The position numbers and the translations under genes were made by a program. 64,000 nucleotides of DNA from Hirundichthys speculiger (lineage: Eukaryota > Chordata > Actinopteri > Beloniformes > Exocoetidae): assembly GCA_018398805.1 (NCBI GenBank), contig JAGFBZ010002257.1, positions 248,001-312,000 of the forward strand, in the 5' to 3' direction. This document shows, in pieces, positions 33,331 through 44,442 of the stretch (its first letter is position 1; each line of letters opens with the position of its first letter). The notes under the pieces were generated by a model. The model did not search any database. It was not told the origin of the DNA and was given only the letters and a program-made list of their open reading frames with translations.

Positions 33331-33580
33331 TGTATTGTAATTTTGTATAATGCTAATGTGAACCCTGGTTGGATAAAGATTCTGAATTGGACCAATAGTT
33401 TTCGACAGATAAAATGGATAAAATAATTATAGTTTGTGGTGGTGTAGTATATGGGCAGCAGCAATCATTTTGACAAATAATTTCTTGCAGCAACATTTAA
33501 AAAAAAAAAAAGAAAAAAATAACTAAAAATGAACTATTTAGTTCATTTTTTGAAATGAGTGTTGTGAAATTACTTCCTAC

Positions 33581-34651
33581 TAGGGCTGAACGATATAGAC
33601 AAAATTTCATATCTCGATATTCATGCCAGATATCTCGATATCGATACGATACAATATGACTACGGGTTCGGTGAAAACCAAGCATTTTTCAGAAAAATAA
33701 TAACATCATAATACAAAAGAATGTGGAAAGTGCAGTGTTATTTATAAGAACTCACTGCCAGTCATCAACATTAATATAAAGTGCGAATAAATAAATTACA
33801 AATCAAACATTTTACTGCAGCTCTGCTTTAAAATAAATAACAAATATATGCAGCAGCTGGTGGAAGGTGAAACATTGAAAGTGCATTGAAGTGCAACATC
33901 TTATATTCTTCTAAAGACAACATAACTATGCAGAAAATGCATTTGCTACTCACAAAACAGAGGTAGTTACAGCACAACTTCTACAGATTCTTTGCCAGGA
34001 ACACTAGCTTGTTAACCATGTCTGGCTTCAGACAGGACCTCTCACAACTCACAATGTTGCCTGATGCACTAAAGATTCTCTCTGAGGGAGAGCTGGTAGC
34101 ACGCGATGGTGTTGTTTCAGGTGGTGAAACATGTTTGTTGTGCTACCTAGCTTTGTCGCAATTTTCGCCAAGCACGACTTGCACAACACCTGGCTCTGGT
34201 TCACATCATCCTTTTTAAATCCAAAATACCTCCAAATAATGGAGGATGATATATGTCTTGGCACCAAATCAGATTCTGCACCGCCACCGGCCGCATTATC
34301 TTCCGCACTCATGTCACTTTTCTGTCTTACTTTTTAATTTCCCCGCTGCGGATGTAGTGTGTGCGTGTGAGTCAGTCTCCGTCTCCCTCACGCCCGCCCT
34401 CATATGTTTGTCATTGGTTGGCTTCAGCTGTCGATCCACAGCAAGCATGAAATAAGGTTTGTGGTTGGCTGGCCTTAGCGGTGCATTCAATGGCAATCGT
34501 AAAAATGAAATTTATTGTGACTCCCAGAGCTGTACATGCAGGGCGAGCGCGGGGGAAATCTATATCGTTTATATCGTTGCTTTTTCGATATGAATATCTT
34601 GAATGTTCATATCTAGATATGGATATGATAACGATATATCGTTCAGCCCTA
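33581..34651 (-). mobile_element. BED-type hAT deletion derivative, TAGGGCTGAACGATAT family
   Basis: Termini TAGGGCTGAACGATATAG and, inverted, TAGGGCTGAACGATATATC lie within a perfect 8-bp duplication CTTCCTAC (33573-33580, 34652-34659). Both subterminal regions are dense in ATATCTCGATATCGATA motifs. The minus strand keeps a BED-finger open frame (34049-34312). Confidence 0.95.
34049..34312 (-). pseudogene. BED-type zinc-finger peptide in a hAT deletion derivative
   Basis: An 87-codon frame begins MSAEDNAAGGG. It contains SSIIWRYFGFKKDDVNQ, VLCKSC, KIATKLGSTTNMFHHLK and KQHH, the full Cx2C...Hx4H BED finger at residues about 22-69. It ends QRESLVHQATL without a linker to any catalytic domain. 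The frame is uninterrupted across the finger. ZBED-family hAT transposases use this finger to bind their termini; here only the DNA-binding end is retained. Expression is not known. Sequence differs from the finger at 30699-31133, so it belongs to another family. Confidence 0.85.
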
Positions 34652-34788
34652 CTTCCTACCCATATCTTCCTACCCGAGTTGACTGCGCATGCGTAGAGCA
34701 GAAACTTTAGAAGGCCATAATATTCTGCTGCCTGACTGTTATCGTGGAAGAGAAAAAGTTAGTTTCTTGTATTTTTAATGCTTTGTAT

Positions 34789-35452
34789 TAGTGCTGGGCG
34801 ATATGGAAAAAATCATATATCACGATATGGACTATTTTATATCATGATAACGATATATATCACGATATACCATAATAAAGTACGTTTTCAGTTATTCTCT
34901 GAAAAGTTTGACAAAAATTTCATTGCCTACTTTTCAACTTTATTTTGAAAGGACATTTAGCTGAACTGCCACAAACAACCATTTTAGTGCAGCAAAAACA
35001 GGTAGGTACAGAGGTACAGTAGCTTTCACATTTTTTTTAAAGTGCACAACAGTTTCTGAGAGGAAAAACACATTTTTGCACTGAAGTTCAGCTATAAAAA
35101 ATAAACACAAATTATTTTTCAACTTTCTGAAATCTGTAACCTTGTAGTGCAAAGTTTGCAAACCAATATAAAGTGTCTAAAGTAAACATCAGGGTTGAAG
35201 AGAACTCTGTTTAAGGCATTAACCATGAATAAAAGTGCAAACATAAAAGGCTACTTTGTAGAAGTAGATATGATTCTATCAAATGTATCATTGCAGGTTA
35301 TTTAATTACATATTTGCTGTAATAAATGATAAAATTAGGTTAGAAACGATAGAAGAGAAATGGCACGATATACACTTTTATATTGTCCCCACGATATGTA
35401 TCGTTATATTGCCCAGCACTAATGATATGTATCGTCATATTGCCCAGCACTA
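34789..35452. mobile_element. hAT-type MITE, TAGTGCTGGGC family, duplicated right end
   Basis: Starts TAGTGCTGGGCGATATGG and ends ATATTGCCCAGCACTA, in a perfect 8-bp duplication CTTTGTAT (34781-34788, 35453-35460). The last 31 bp (ATGATATGTATCGTCATATT and GCCCAGCACTA) repeat the preceding 31 bp ending at about 35421, so two right termini lie in tandem. Interior is ~95% like the copy at 14776 in opposite orientation, by eye. Confidence 0.95.
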
Positions 35453-35985
35453 CTTTGTATGGACAGTATTTAATGCAGATATGTTTGAGGGACAAATCAA
35501 ATGCTGCGAATGCCTAACTTTTAATTCTTTGTATGCACAGTATTTATATTGCATAGATTTGACAGACAAATCAGACGCACGTCTTTATGATGCCTGTGTG
35601 TGAGAGAATGTGCTTTTCCAGCTGTATTAAACCTTGTTCAGGAGGTTATTTTACAGGGTTTGTCGTATATTCGTTGGCAAGACGATAAATCTCAAACATA
35701 ATTGTATTCCGTTACATTACGTGAGAAAAATGCGTAATTAAATTAGTGACTTATCATTATTTTTTTTAAATTACATTGGAACATTTTTTGCAAAAACCTT
35801 AAGCTAAACATTTCATTTTTGTTGCTTACTTTTCTTAATAATATGCTACCACCCAAAACACAGGAGAGCAGATATATGTGCTGGTAGGATATTGTTACAA
35901 TGTAGGAAAAAATTACAGATGAGGCTATAATTTTCCACTACGGTAGGAAAAAGTTTTTAGGTAGGAAGAAATTTCAGAACACCGG

Positions 35986-36115
35986 ATCATTGGAGCCCCT
36001 TCTATAATGATATTGATAGATATTGGTATTGAACTTGAACTCCTATTGGAACACAACAGCAGCTAAATTAACGCCAGGCACTGTGACACTCTCTCCCCCC
36101 AGCAGGTGATCTTCT
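35986..36115. other. short unassigned spacer
   Basis: Nothing recognised between the neighbouring DNA elements. Confidence 0.4.
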
Positions 36116-36123
36116 CCCTAAAC

Positions 36124-36730
36124 CAAGGGTGTCAGACTCATTTTCACTGAGAGCCACATCAGCATCATGGTTGCCCTCGAAGAGCCAGATTGACAGCATG
36201 AATGTAACAAAATGCTATGTAAATCAAAATATATTAAACTACACCTTAGTATATTGTTAAATATCGGATTCTGTATTTACTTTCATATTTTCTGTTAAAA
36301 TGCCGACGTAGATTAAACTCTTTCACGACTGACATCGCCTCATAACACAAAAGACAAACTGTTTTTTTCACCTTGAGGTACAAACTTGTATTCATTTAAC
36401 CGTTGTTTAAAAAACCGGCCTTCCTTGTGCAGCAATTTTTCTTTTCTTTGACATGTTGGGATTAGTTTGTAGAGGTATTTCTCAAATCCATCAGTTCTGA
36501 AAATCATCTTGATTTCTTGCTCATGGTGAGATACTGTTATCGTTGTGGGTAATGACAAAATGCATTATGGGAGATGTAGTTTATTGTCAACATGCGCTTT
36601 AAAGCGCATGTTATTTTAAGTCTTAAAATATCGGTTTAAAATTTAAGACAATAGTGCGCAAGCGCTCGAGGGCCACATAAAATGAAGTGGCGGGCCACAT
36701 TTGGCCCACGGACCTTGTGTTTGACACGCG
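36124..36730 (-). mobile_element. hAT deletion derivative, GTF2IRD2-like family
   Basis: Left CAAGGGTGTCAGACTC and right TGTGTTTGACACGCG, with a perfect 8-bp duplication CCCTAAAC (36116-36123, 36731-36738). The minus strand retains decayed transposase pieces: KMIFRTDGFEKYLYKL, QRKEKLLHKEGRF, EYKFVPQGEK. Sister copies are at 14317 and 44443. Confidence 0.92.
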
Positions 36731-36741
36731 CCCTAAACCCT

Positions 36742-37281
36742 AGGGGTGCCCAATCCTGGTCCTCGAGAGCCCCTATCCAGCAGGTTTTAGATGTTTCTCT
36801 GATTTAGCACACTGTGATACAAGTGACTGTGTCATCAACAGACTTGTCCAGACTTTGATGACAACCTGATAACGACCATTAATTAGGATCAGGTGTGTTG
36901 AAGCTGGGAAACCTCTAAAACAGTGATTCCCAAAGTGTGGTCCGTCGTGGGACTGCAGGTGGGCCGTGAGAGGTCATTAAAGTTAAACAAATGTGTTTTA
37001 AATTCTCGATCTTTTTTAAATATGTGTTTAATTACTGTAAAATATTCATGACATGATGAAAAAAACATTAAGAAGTAATAAAACAAACCAGTTAAGTGTT
37101 ATTCTACTGTCACCTTAACTTAATATGACAAGTGTCACCTTATTTGTTGACCCCTCACATTAATATCGGATCATGGTTCCTAGTCACATTTCAAATTGGG
37201 CCCTGGTATTCTGAGGTTTGGGAATGGCTGCTCTAAAACATGCTGGATGGGGGCTCTCCGGGACCAGGACTGGACACCTCT
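36742..37281. mobile_element. DNA element with CCAATCCTGGTCC-type inverted ends, split by a MITE
   Basis: The left GGGGTGCCCAATCCTGGTCC, GAGAGCCCC and ATCCAGCAGGTTTTAGA sequence is mirrored at 37235-37281 (inverted GAGGTGTCCAGTCCTGGTCC, GGAGAGCCCCCATCCAGCAT, GTTTTAGAG). The 310-bp MITE at 36921 sits between. No convincing target duplication was found. Similar sequences are common dispersed repeats in teleosts. Confidence 0.78.
36921..37230. mobile_element. hAT MITE, CAGTGATTCCCAAA family, complete
   Basis: Termini CAGTGATTCCCAAAGTGTGG and, inverted, CAGCCATTCCCAAACCTCAG, within a perfect 8-bp duplication CTCTAAAA (36913-36920, 37231-37238). This copy has the undisrupted sequence CCTTAACTTAATATGACAAG that is split by a TTAA element in the 45326 copy. 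Confidence 0.95.
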
Positions 37282-37559
37282 TTCTTCACTTGCAGGACAC
37301 AAACTTGCAGAAAGTGTCTCTCCACCTCTGCCAGACATCTGGAGGAGGACCATCCCTCCTTTATCAGGCTGCATCAGCGGTCAGGGTGGTGTCACAATCA
37401 CGGCCACCACTCCCCGTTAAAGACCCCCCGGTGGTCCCGGCTGGACCCCCGTCTGGACGGCGGTCAGTCCCGTTTAGTAAACACAGACAAGTTGTTTTTT
37501 TTTTTTTTGGAGGGGTGTCGTCTCCAAAGCTGTAAAACTGCGCACACGCAGACAGCATC

Positions 37560-38280
37560 ATCTCAGTTTTGTCTAATATTTCAGCCCCGGCTGCTCCCAG
37601 TCATGACAGCGGCGGCTAGTGTTGCAGTCCGGGACGCGGCGGAGCCTGGAAGCGGCTAACAAACTTCTGAATAAATAAATAAGAGTTAAAAGCTGGCGTT
37701 TGGCGCTAACGTCTCCGGCCGCGGGGACGCGGCGGAGCCCGGCTGGACGGACGGGAACTTGGCAGCCGAGCGAAACTGGCCGACGGGACTTTGTGGCGGA
37801 GACACTTTCAATTAAAGGAGAAGAGGAGCGCCGAGCTAACTTTTTCCTTACCTCCCGGTGAGCCCAGCGTCTAGCCGTCGGTCGCTGCGACTTTCCCGGC
37901 TGCCATTAAATCCGGGTCCGATTCCGGCGCCTTCGACGGGAGGAGGTGAAAATCCGAGTGTGTTGTAGCTCAAACTCTCGCCAGAGGCAGCGGTTTCTCC
38001 AGCACGACTCGTCTCTCTGCGTGGCTTCAGCAACAGCCGCCGCAGCTTTGCTTTTTTTTTTTTTTTTTTCCTCCCAGAGCTGCCGCGGGAGCGCGCGCAA
38101 CTGGGATTCAGGGCTGGCCAGAGCCGCGCGAACGCGCAATTCCAGACCGACACGAGGAGCTGTGACACAGACGTTAAAATTCAGCGGCACGCGCGTAAAT
38201 TTACGGGGTAAAGTCGAGCAAACGCAAGCGGCCTCCCCCTGCCGACGTTTACACGGTTTCCTGGCATCTTAATGAACGAT
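37560..38280. promoter_or_regulatory. GC/CpG-rich candidate promoter / first exon, gene unknown
   Basis: This block is the most CpG-dense in the window (GGACGCGGCGGAGCC, GCGGCCGG-like and GCGCGCGC runs). At 37850-37860 a short segment offers a splice donor on either strand: minus CGGGAG/GTAAGG, or plus CTCCCG/GTGAGC. No coding frame resembles a known protein, so it could be a 5' UTR exon. The orientation and the gene are unknown. A T20 run at about 38050-38069 interrupts it. Confidence 0.5.
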
Positions 38281-38289
38281 TCGTGACGT

Positions 38290-39915
38290 TTTTGGTCAAA
38301 ATACCACACAGAGGGTGCAACAGGTGTTTTTTTTTTTTAAGGGGCGGAGTCAGCCACTTGAACCCACCCCCCTATTCTGTGGGGTGTAGGCATTTGCTGA
38401 TTGTGCTAGCAAAAGTGGCATCTTATGCTAGTGGCAGTGCTCTTTTTTTGCCCAAATTATGCTCGCTTTTCAAAGTTATGCTACTTTTTAAAATAATTAT
38501 TCTGTGCACAAACTTCACAACTCACAAGACAAGTTTGAAAATGTATTTTATTAACCCTGGCCTGACTTTCTGGGCCCGGTTGTTCAAACCTGGGTAACTT
38601 TATCCGGTGGTTAGGCCTATACGGTGGATAAATCTGCTATCCAGTTATCCAGCGAACAAAAATAGGTTGCACAAAGCCTGGATAGTGTGGTGCATAACTA
38701 TCCGCGGATAGCTTGCTAACCATCGCGTGTAGCAGAGCGTGACACAGTTTGCGCAAGGTTTTGCACTCAAATGGCCTCCAGTTACCATGGTAAAGTATGC
38801 AAATTTCAAGTAAGCAATGAACTGTGCGCACGCTAGCAGTGCTCTCTGGGTTTCAAAACAAATAAAAACAAATACAGTGAAAACTAAACCATGCAGTTTC
38901 TGACAAAGCCCTGGATAACAAATTTAACATTGAATAATCTCTTCGTTTTCTTGAATTATTCTAAAATTGTGCTATTAAGAAAATATAAGGATTATGCCGA
39001 TGCCACCCACACCAAAGGGATGGAGTTGTTATATCAGGTTATTATTTTGTTTTGTTGATTTATTTGTTTATTTTTTGAGTTGGTAGGGACTTCAGACAAT
39101 CAAATGTATGGTCTCAAGAACAGAAAACGTCTCACTATATGTCCTTTAACTGCCACAATAATTTGTGTCAATGTTTGCACTTTTTGTTCAGATATTTATT
39201 CTTTTGGGTTTTTCTTTGTTCATCTTATATTGATTTTGTGTGTGTTGGAATAAGAGTGGAACCATCGTTGCATGCTGTGTTGTACAAGGGTTAGTTTAGT
39301 TGATGCACCTAAGGACCAGTTAAGAGAGAACCAGAACCAGCAAGAAGATGAAACTAACTGAACTGCAATGAAGAGATGTTGGAAATGATTGAATATTCTT
39401 TGTTTACCATTGTGGATATCTCCCTCATGATATGTGCGGTCAGCTTGTTTTACATTGTTTAAATGCTCATTGAAATGTTTATTTTATTTACTTAAGACAT
39501 TGTTTGTGCTTTATTAGTTTGATGGTGGATTGATGGTGAAGTGAGAAGAAATAAATCCATCTGTATAAAGAACTGTGTTCCCGTGTATTTCCATGAGGGA
39601 TTGAAATGTCTCCTCTAACATCATTTATTATCGTTATAATTTTGTATCTCTTCTGAGTTATTTCTGGTGTCTTACTGTTCATTATCAGGGCTGCTTCTAT
39701 GTCTTTGGGGGCCCTCATGCACAGGGCCCCCAAAACTGTTAAAATGCCAATGGGATGAACACTAACCAAAAAAAAAAATTCACTCGAAAACGGCCTTAAA
39801 TTATAAATAAATAAAAATAATATAGCACAGACAGCTCATACTTGAAACAGTGTTTTACAGTGAGGCACTTAAAAGTTCTTATATATTTAGATTTAGGTGG
39901 CTGCAAATGAAGCAG
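38290..39915. other. unassigned non-coding DNA
   Basis: Contains a perfect 12-bp-arm hairpin, TTTGGGGGCCCT at 39704-39715 with its inverse at 39723-39734, and a stretch near 38570-38720 with repeated TATCCGG/GGATAG-like motifs. No exon recognised. Confidence 0.45.
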
Positions 39916-39921
39916 TGATTT

Positions 39922-41335
39922 GGGGTGAATTCTAATTCCTCCATTAACCCTTAATCTCAACCCTCAATCACAAAAATGCACGCTCCTGCTAAGTGCGAGC
40001 GTTGTCCCGATTCTTAGAAAGTCAAGTTGAGGGACAATTTTGAGGGCTGTATCGCCCTCAAAATTGGGTGAATTCCAATTCCTCCCTTAACCCTCAATTT
40101 TTGGCCCTCAATCTTAACCCTCCAAAGTAAGTGTAAGGGCTATTTTGTGACTTAGAAATGGGACACTCCTTGAGTGCAGTTACGTCTTCAGACTGAAATG
40201 TATCAGAGCCCGTGTTGTCTCTGTATTTCCTGAAATGACACAGGGATAACATTGAAAAGAGCGCTGTATATTCTCTAAATAATATTAGCAAATAACACAA
40301 TAGAGGATTCAGTCCTCCATCGCTACACAACAAGGTATACAAGTAACGTGAAGCCGGCCCAGGACTGCCAGTCCGGCAGCAAACATCGTAAAGTAAAAAA
40401 CATAAATGTTACGCAACAACGACGTTAATCCATGAAAAAAGTCTCAAACAAAGACAATAAGATAGTTTCGTAACATTTATATCTTTAAGAACTACAAAGA
40501 TACTTACGTTTATAGCTAGCTTTTTTTGTTGCCATGCTTTTCGAAGAAATGAGACACCCTTGAGTGCAGTTACGTCTTCAGACTGTGGGGGGCGGCCTTA
40601 CGCCAAAGCTACGTCCAGTCTGTCAAGAAAATGACGAAGAAGAAGAAGGAGAAGAAGATGAAGAAGAATAAGATAATATAAATATATATAATGAAGACAA
40701 TAAGATAGTTTCGTAACATTTATGTCTTTATCAACTATGAAAATATGTACATTTGTAGCTAGCTTTTTTGGGCACCATCCTTTTCGAAGGCGTCTTGGCG
40801 AAAGTATGCAATGCCTTCTGGGTAGCCCTTACTCCCAAGGGGGGTGCCGGAGAATCTCAATGGGGTGAATTCCAATTCTTCCCTTAACCCTCAATCTCAA
40901 CCTCAACCTCTCAATCTCAAAAACGCACGCTCCCGCTAAGGGCAAGTGCTGTCCCAATTCTTAGAAAGTCAAGTTGAGGGACGAGTTTGAGGGCTGCATT
41001 GCCCTCAGTATTGAGATTCTCCGACACCACCCTTGGAAGTAAGGGCTATCCAGGAGGCATTGGGTAATTTAGCCAAGACGCCTTCGAAAAGGATGGCACC
41101 AAAAAAAGCTTGTTACGAATGTAAGTATTTTCGTAGTTAATAAAGATATAAATGTTACGAAACTATCTTATTGTCTTCATTATATATATTTATATTATCT
41201 TATTCTCCTTCTTTGTCGTTGTCATTTTCTTGGCAGACTGGACGTAGCTTTGGCGTAAGGCCGCCCCCCCACAGTCTGAAGACGTAACTGCAATCAAGGG
41301 GTGTCCCATTTCTAAGTCACGAGATATCCCTGACA
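39922..41335. mobile_element. palindromic cluster of a GGGTGAATTCCAATTCC inverted-repeat element
   Basis: The terminus GGGTGAATTC(C/T)(A/T)ATTCCTCC occurs at 39922, 40066 and 40862. From about 40542 to 40860 the sequence is the inverse of about 41005-41325. Shared features are GACTGTGGGGGGCGGCC, TACGCCAAAGCTACGTCCAG, the AT-rich TATAAATATATATAATGAAG segment and CCTTTTCGAAGGCGTCTTGG. The arms are ~320 bp around a ~145-bp spacer. A single colinear copy lies at 59021-59494, which shows the cluster is one fragment plus one inverted plus one direct copy. Superfamily unknown. Confidence 0.75.
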
Positions 41336-42360
41336 GTCTAACCCCGTTTTCTTCTGCCATCCCACAACACACACTCTCCATTACCCATAAGGCCACTCCA
41401 TTACCCATAAGGCCACATCATTACCCATAAGGCCACCTTCTTAAAGGGGCCTGGCTGGCTCACAGCATTTCTTCACTGTGAGAGAACGCGCACAACATCC
41501 TGTGATGTTTCCGCAATTTTTTAAATTATATTATATATTTCTGAAAAATCTGCAAATAACTAAAACCGCGAATTGGCAAGGGATCACTGTAGCAAGAAAC
41601 AGCTCTGCGTGATGTATCCTGTTGGTGCTGGGATCGTTCAGTTAAATCCACCTCTATCTGCATGGAGCTAATTCATAACAAACGTCACCTCGAGGCACTT
41701 TCCACAGAAGACGGGCCTCATAGCATCCATCTTGACTGATTTTGGGGGTCTGATTTGTGTCTCCTGGTGTTAATTCCCTGTCTTTATGGTCACTTTGTAC
41801 CCATCTGTGGTCGTTAAATTGATTTTTCAGCAAGAAATCCTCACTTGCCGCCACTTAAGACGCCGGCCGAGGCAGCGAAGGTGTCAGAGCCCGAGCGAGT
41901 AATCCTTCCACGTTGAGGCATAATCTCTTTAAAAGGCATATTAGGTTCAAGAAGAGATAAGAGTGCAATAAACCGTATAGTCATCAGCGCCGATGTGACA
42001 TTTATACGTCACAATAATCTTTTTCTCAGTGTTCAAAAGTCGCACACTTTATTTTAGATCATATCCTTGATACTTTTGCATTAAACATGAAAAATGTTCT
42101 GTCTGGCTTCACTGTTTATGAGAAGGAGCTGAAGGATCAATTTTTTCTTTGCAACCTTATAATTCTTATGGGAACATTTCACATACACAAATGTAAGATC
42201 ATTAAAACTTTTCCATCTTTCTTCACTTTTCATGGAGAAATAAAATCTTATATTAAGACTATTTCTACTTCAGATAACAAGAAAGCTATAAAAACTTTGG
42301 ACTGCTCCAAATTTAAAATATTTTTGTGAAATTTATTTACACTTACACATAAAATTGATA
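41336..42360. other. mostly unassigned non-coding DNA
   Basis: A triple run of CCATTACCCATAAGGCCAC-like units lies at about 41378-41430. No exon recognised apart from the MITE fragment listed at 41510. Confidence 0.45.
41510..41591. mobile_element. truncated mariner/pogo-type MITE
   Basis: The right end AATTGGCAAGGGATCACTG followed by TA, and the AT-rich TATATTTCTGAAAAATCTGC segment, is the inverse of the complete copy at 42363-42498. The left end is lost. Confidence 0.7.
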
Positions 42361-42362
42361 TA

Positions 42363-42498
42363 CAGTGATCCCTTGTCAATTCGCGCTTTAAGTTCCGCGG
42401 TTTTAGTTATTTGCGGATTTTTCAGAAATATATAATATAATTTTAAAAATTATATTGTGCGCCGGGCCCCATTAACCGCGAAAAATAAGAGATCACTG
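42363..42498. mobile_element. 136-bp mariner/pogo-type MITE
   Basis: Ends CAGTGATCCCTTGTC and, inverted, CAGTGATCTCTTATT, with TA on both sides (42361-42362, 42499-42500). Inside each end is a CGCGG motif. Fits the TACAGTGATCCCTCG-type families (Tigger-like); no coding sequence. Confidence 0.85.
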
Positions 42499-42722
42499 TA
42501 ATTGTTTCCTTGCAATTGCTTTTTTTTTTTTTTGCTTTATCTACATATATGTACACTTATATAACCCCATGGTGCAACTTCTAATGTATCTTTTCTTTGG
42601 AAGTATTGTTCTGTATTTTTTTGTATTCATTAATAAAAAAAAAAGTTGCACACTTACCTGTGGGAAGGTCATACTTCCACACATGCATGCATCTCATGCA
42701 GTGATAAATTATCTGAGTTCCG

Positions 42723-42755
42723 TTTTTTTTTTTTTTTTTTTTTGGGGGGGGGGGG
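42723..42755 (+). repeat. T21-G12 homopolymer junction
   Basis: Twenty-one T are followed directly by twelve G, then CAACAAACG. Confidence 0.9.
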
Positions 42756-42759
42756 CAAC

Positions 42760-43479
42760 AAACGCACAGTTCAAAGACACAGCAAGCACGTGCCCGTGAA
42801 AGCGTCCCTGAGTCATTTACTGACGCGTCTCAGTGAGATAATGACCTCTGCAGAGAGGAAACCCCCTCCTCCTGCTGCCTTCAGGTTCTGCCGGAAATAG
42901 CCCGATCACATCAGATCCAGACGCAGATAACTGTCACGCTGCATGTTTTCCCACCAGTTTTCCCGCTCAATTCCCAGCTCTCCCAGTGCGATCGCGAGCG
43001 CGCCTCAGATGTACAGGAGTACATGATAATTTTCGACCCGAGAATCTCGGACGGGATTTTTTGGAGGGAGAACCTGAAGGCATCACACGCTCCTAAACGA
43101 GGGGGAGGAGCTGAGAGGATGACATGTGGGAATGACTCAAGGCTTTTACACATTCCAGACGTTGTTTCACCCTCCTCTCCTCCCGGGCACCGGGAACCGG
43201 GGGCCGAGGTGTTTTCCGGCCCGGAGTGAACGGGGTCAAGGAAAAGGAAGGATGACTCTCATTTTCCTCTTTTGCCATGCCCAGAAACTGCCCTCCTCCA
43301 GCTGGATAAATAATACAAATGCAGTCGCGATGTTATATTATTAGGACTCGTTTCATTTGGTTGAGTGTCTGTGACGTCACAGTCTCCCGCGCGCCATCAA
43401 ACTCAGATGACACTTTTCCCTATTATGGATTTAAGAGGAGTAACACTGAACCCACAGAGATGGCTCTGAAACAACAATC
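42760..43479. other. unassigned, moderately GC-rich DNA with AP-1/TEAD-like motifs
   Basis: No coding exon recognised. At 43129-43139 GGAATGACTCA overlaps a TEAD core (GGAATG) with an AP-1 site (TGACTCA), and ACATTCCA follows at 43150. Function is not inferable from motifs alone. Confidence 0.4.
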
Positions 43480-43487
43480 AAATAGAG

Positions 43488-43781
43488 CAGTGATTCCCTA
43501 AGTGTGGGCCACGGCCCCCTGGTGGACCGTCGAGGTACTGCAGGTGGGCCGTGAGAGGTTGTTAAATTAAACTAATTAGTTTAAATCCCCGATTTTTTAA
43601 AATATGTTTTTAATTGCTGTTCAATATGTATTACATGATTTAAAAAATAATTAGGAATAATAAAAAAAAAAACCCAATTGGATTATATTGGAATATAGCT
43701 TTTAGTCTTGCATGTTGATCAAAGTGACATTTTTAACATTTCGAAACTGGGCCTTGGTATTCTGAAGTTTGGGAATGGCTG
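43488..43781. mobile_element. hAT MITE, CAGTGATTCCC family, complete
   Basis: Termini CAGTGATTCCCTAAGTGTGG and, inverted, CAGCCATTCCCAAACTTCAG, with a perfect 8-bp duplication AAATAGAG (43480-43487, 43782-43789). Confidence 0.95.
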
Positions 43782-43789
43782 AAATAGAG

Positions 43790-44434
43790 CATCTCAGTTC
43801 CACTGCCAACCCTTCTCCTTTCACTCAATTAAAAAAAAAGACCTTTAAGCTGATAACATATTAATTATTTTAAATCAGCTTAATGGGACAGGAATAGCAG
43901 ATTCCCATCCCATAGTAACCCGATCAACAGTGTTCCACAACACTGTGAAGCTGACACTCAAATCCAGACCACAATTTAAAAAAAACAAACAAACAAAAAA
44001 AGCACATTCAAGGCTTTTTCTAAGTGTTTATTTGCTCGCTTGATGAAGCCAAAGCCCCTTTGGATGAAAGTCTGCCAGTGTGACAAAAGGTAGCTCAATC
44101 CGACCACAGCAGCTCCTGTTATTGTGGGAACAGAAACCATTCAGGACACCGATACCGCTGAGAGCCAATTCAGCACATGACGCCTGACTCATCCTGCCTC
44201 CTCTGAGTCACTCCATCCATCCATCCCTCCCTCCCTCCCTCCTCTGGTCCAGGATCCGTGGCTCTCAGCTGGAGACGGCGCTGCTGTCCTCACGTTAACT
44301 AATGGTGCCATGCTCTGTCAGCGACCCGGCAGTTTGGTTGTCATTTAGCAGAAAACAGAAACGGGGTAACTTGATCACAGGTGATCAGCATCTATTGCCC
44401 CCCTCTTATATTCTGTTATTTTGCAGGTTTGAGC
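43790..44434. other. unassigned non-coding DNA
   Basis: Two AP-1-like sites (TGACTCA 44185, TGAGTCA 44204) and a (CATC)n/(CCTC)n microsatellite at about 44212-44242. No gene. Confidence 0.45.
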
Positions 44435-44442
44435 CTTTAATT

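Larger units (their letters stand above)
33555..35985. mobile_element. candidate DNA element hosting two hAT insertions
   Basis: Left GTGTTGTGAAATTACTTCC is mirrored at about 35965-35982, which reads inverted GTGTTCTGAAATTTCTTCC followed by TACC-containing repeats on both sides. The material between the two insertions (33581-34651, 34789-35452) and to the right (35461-35960) appears to be one element of about 700 bp. Exact ends and target duplication were not resolved. Confidence 0.5.
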
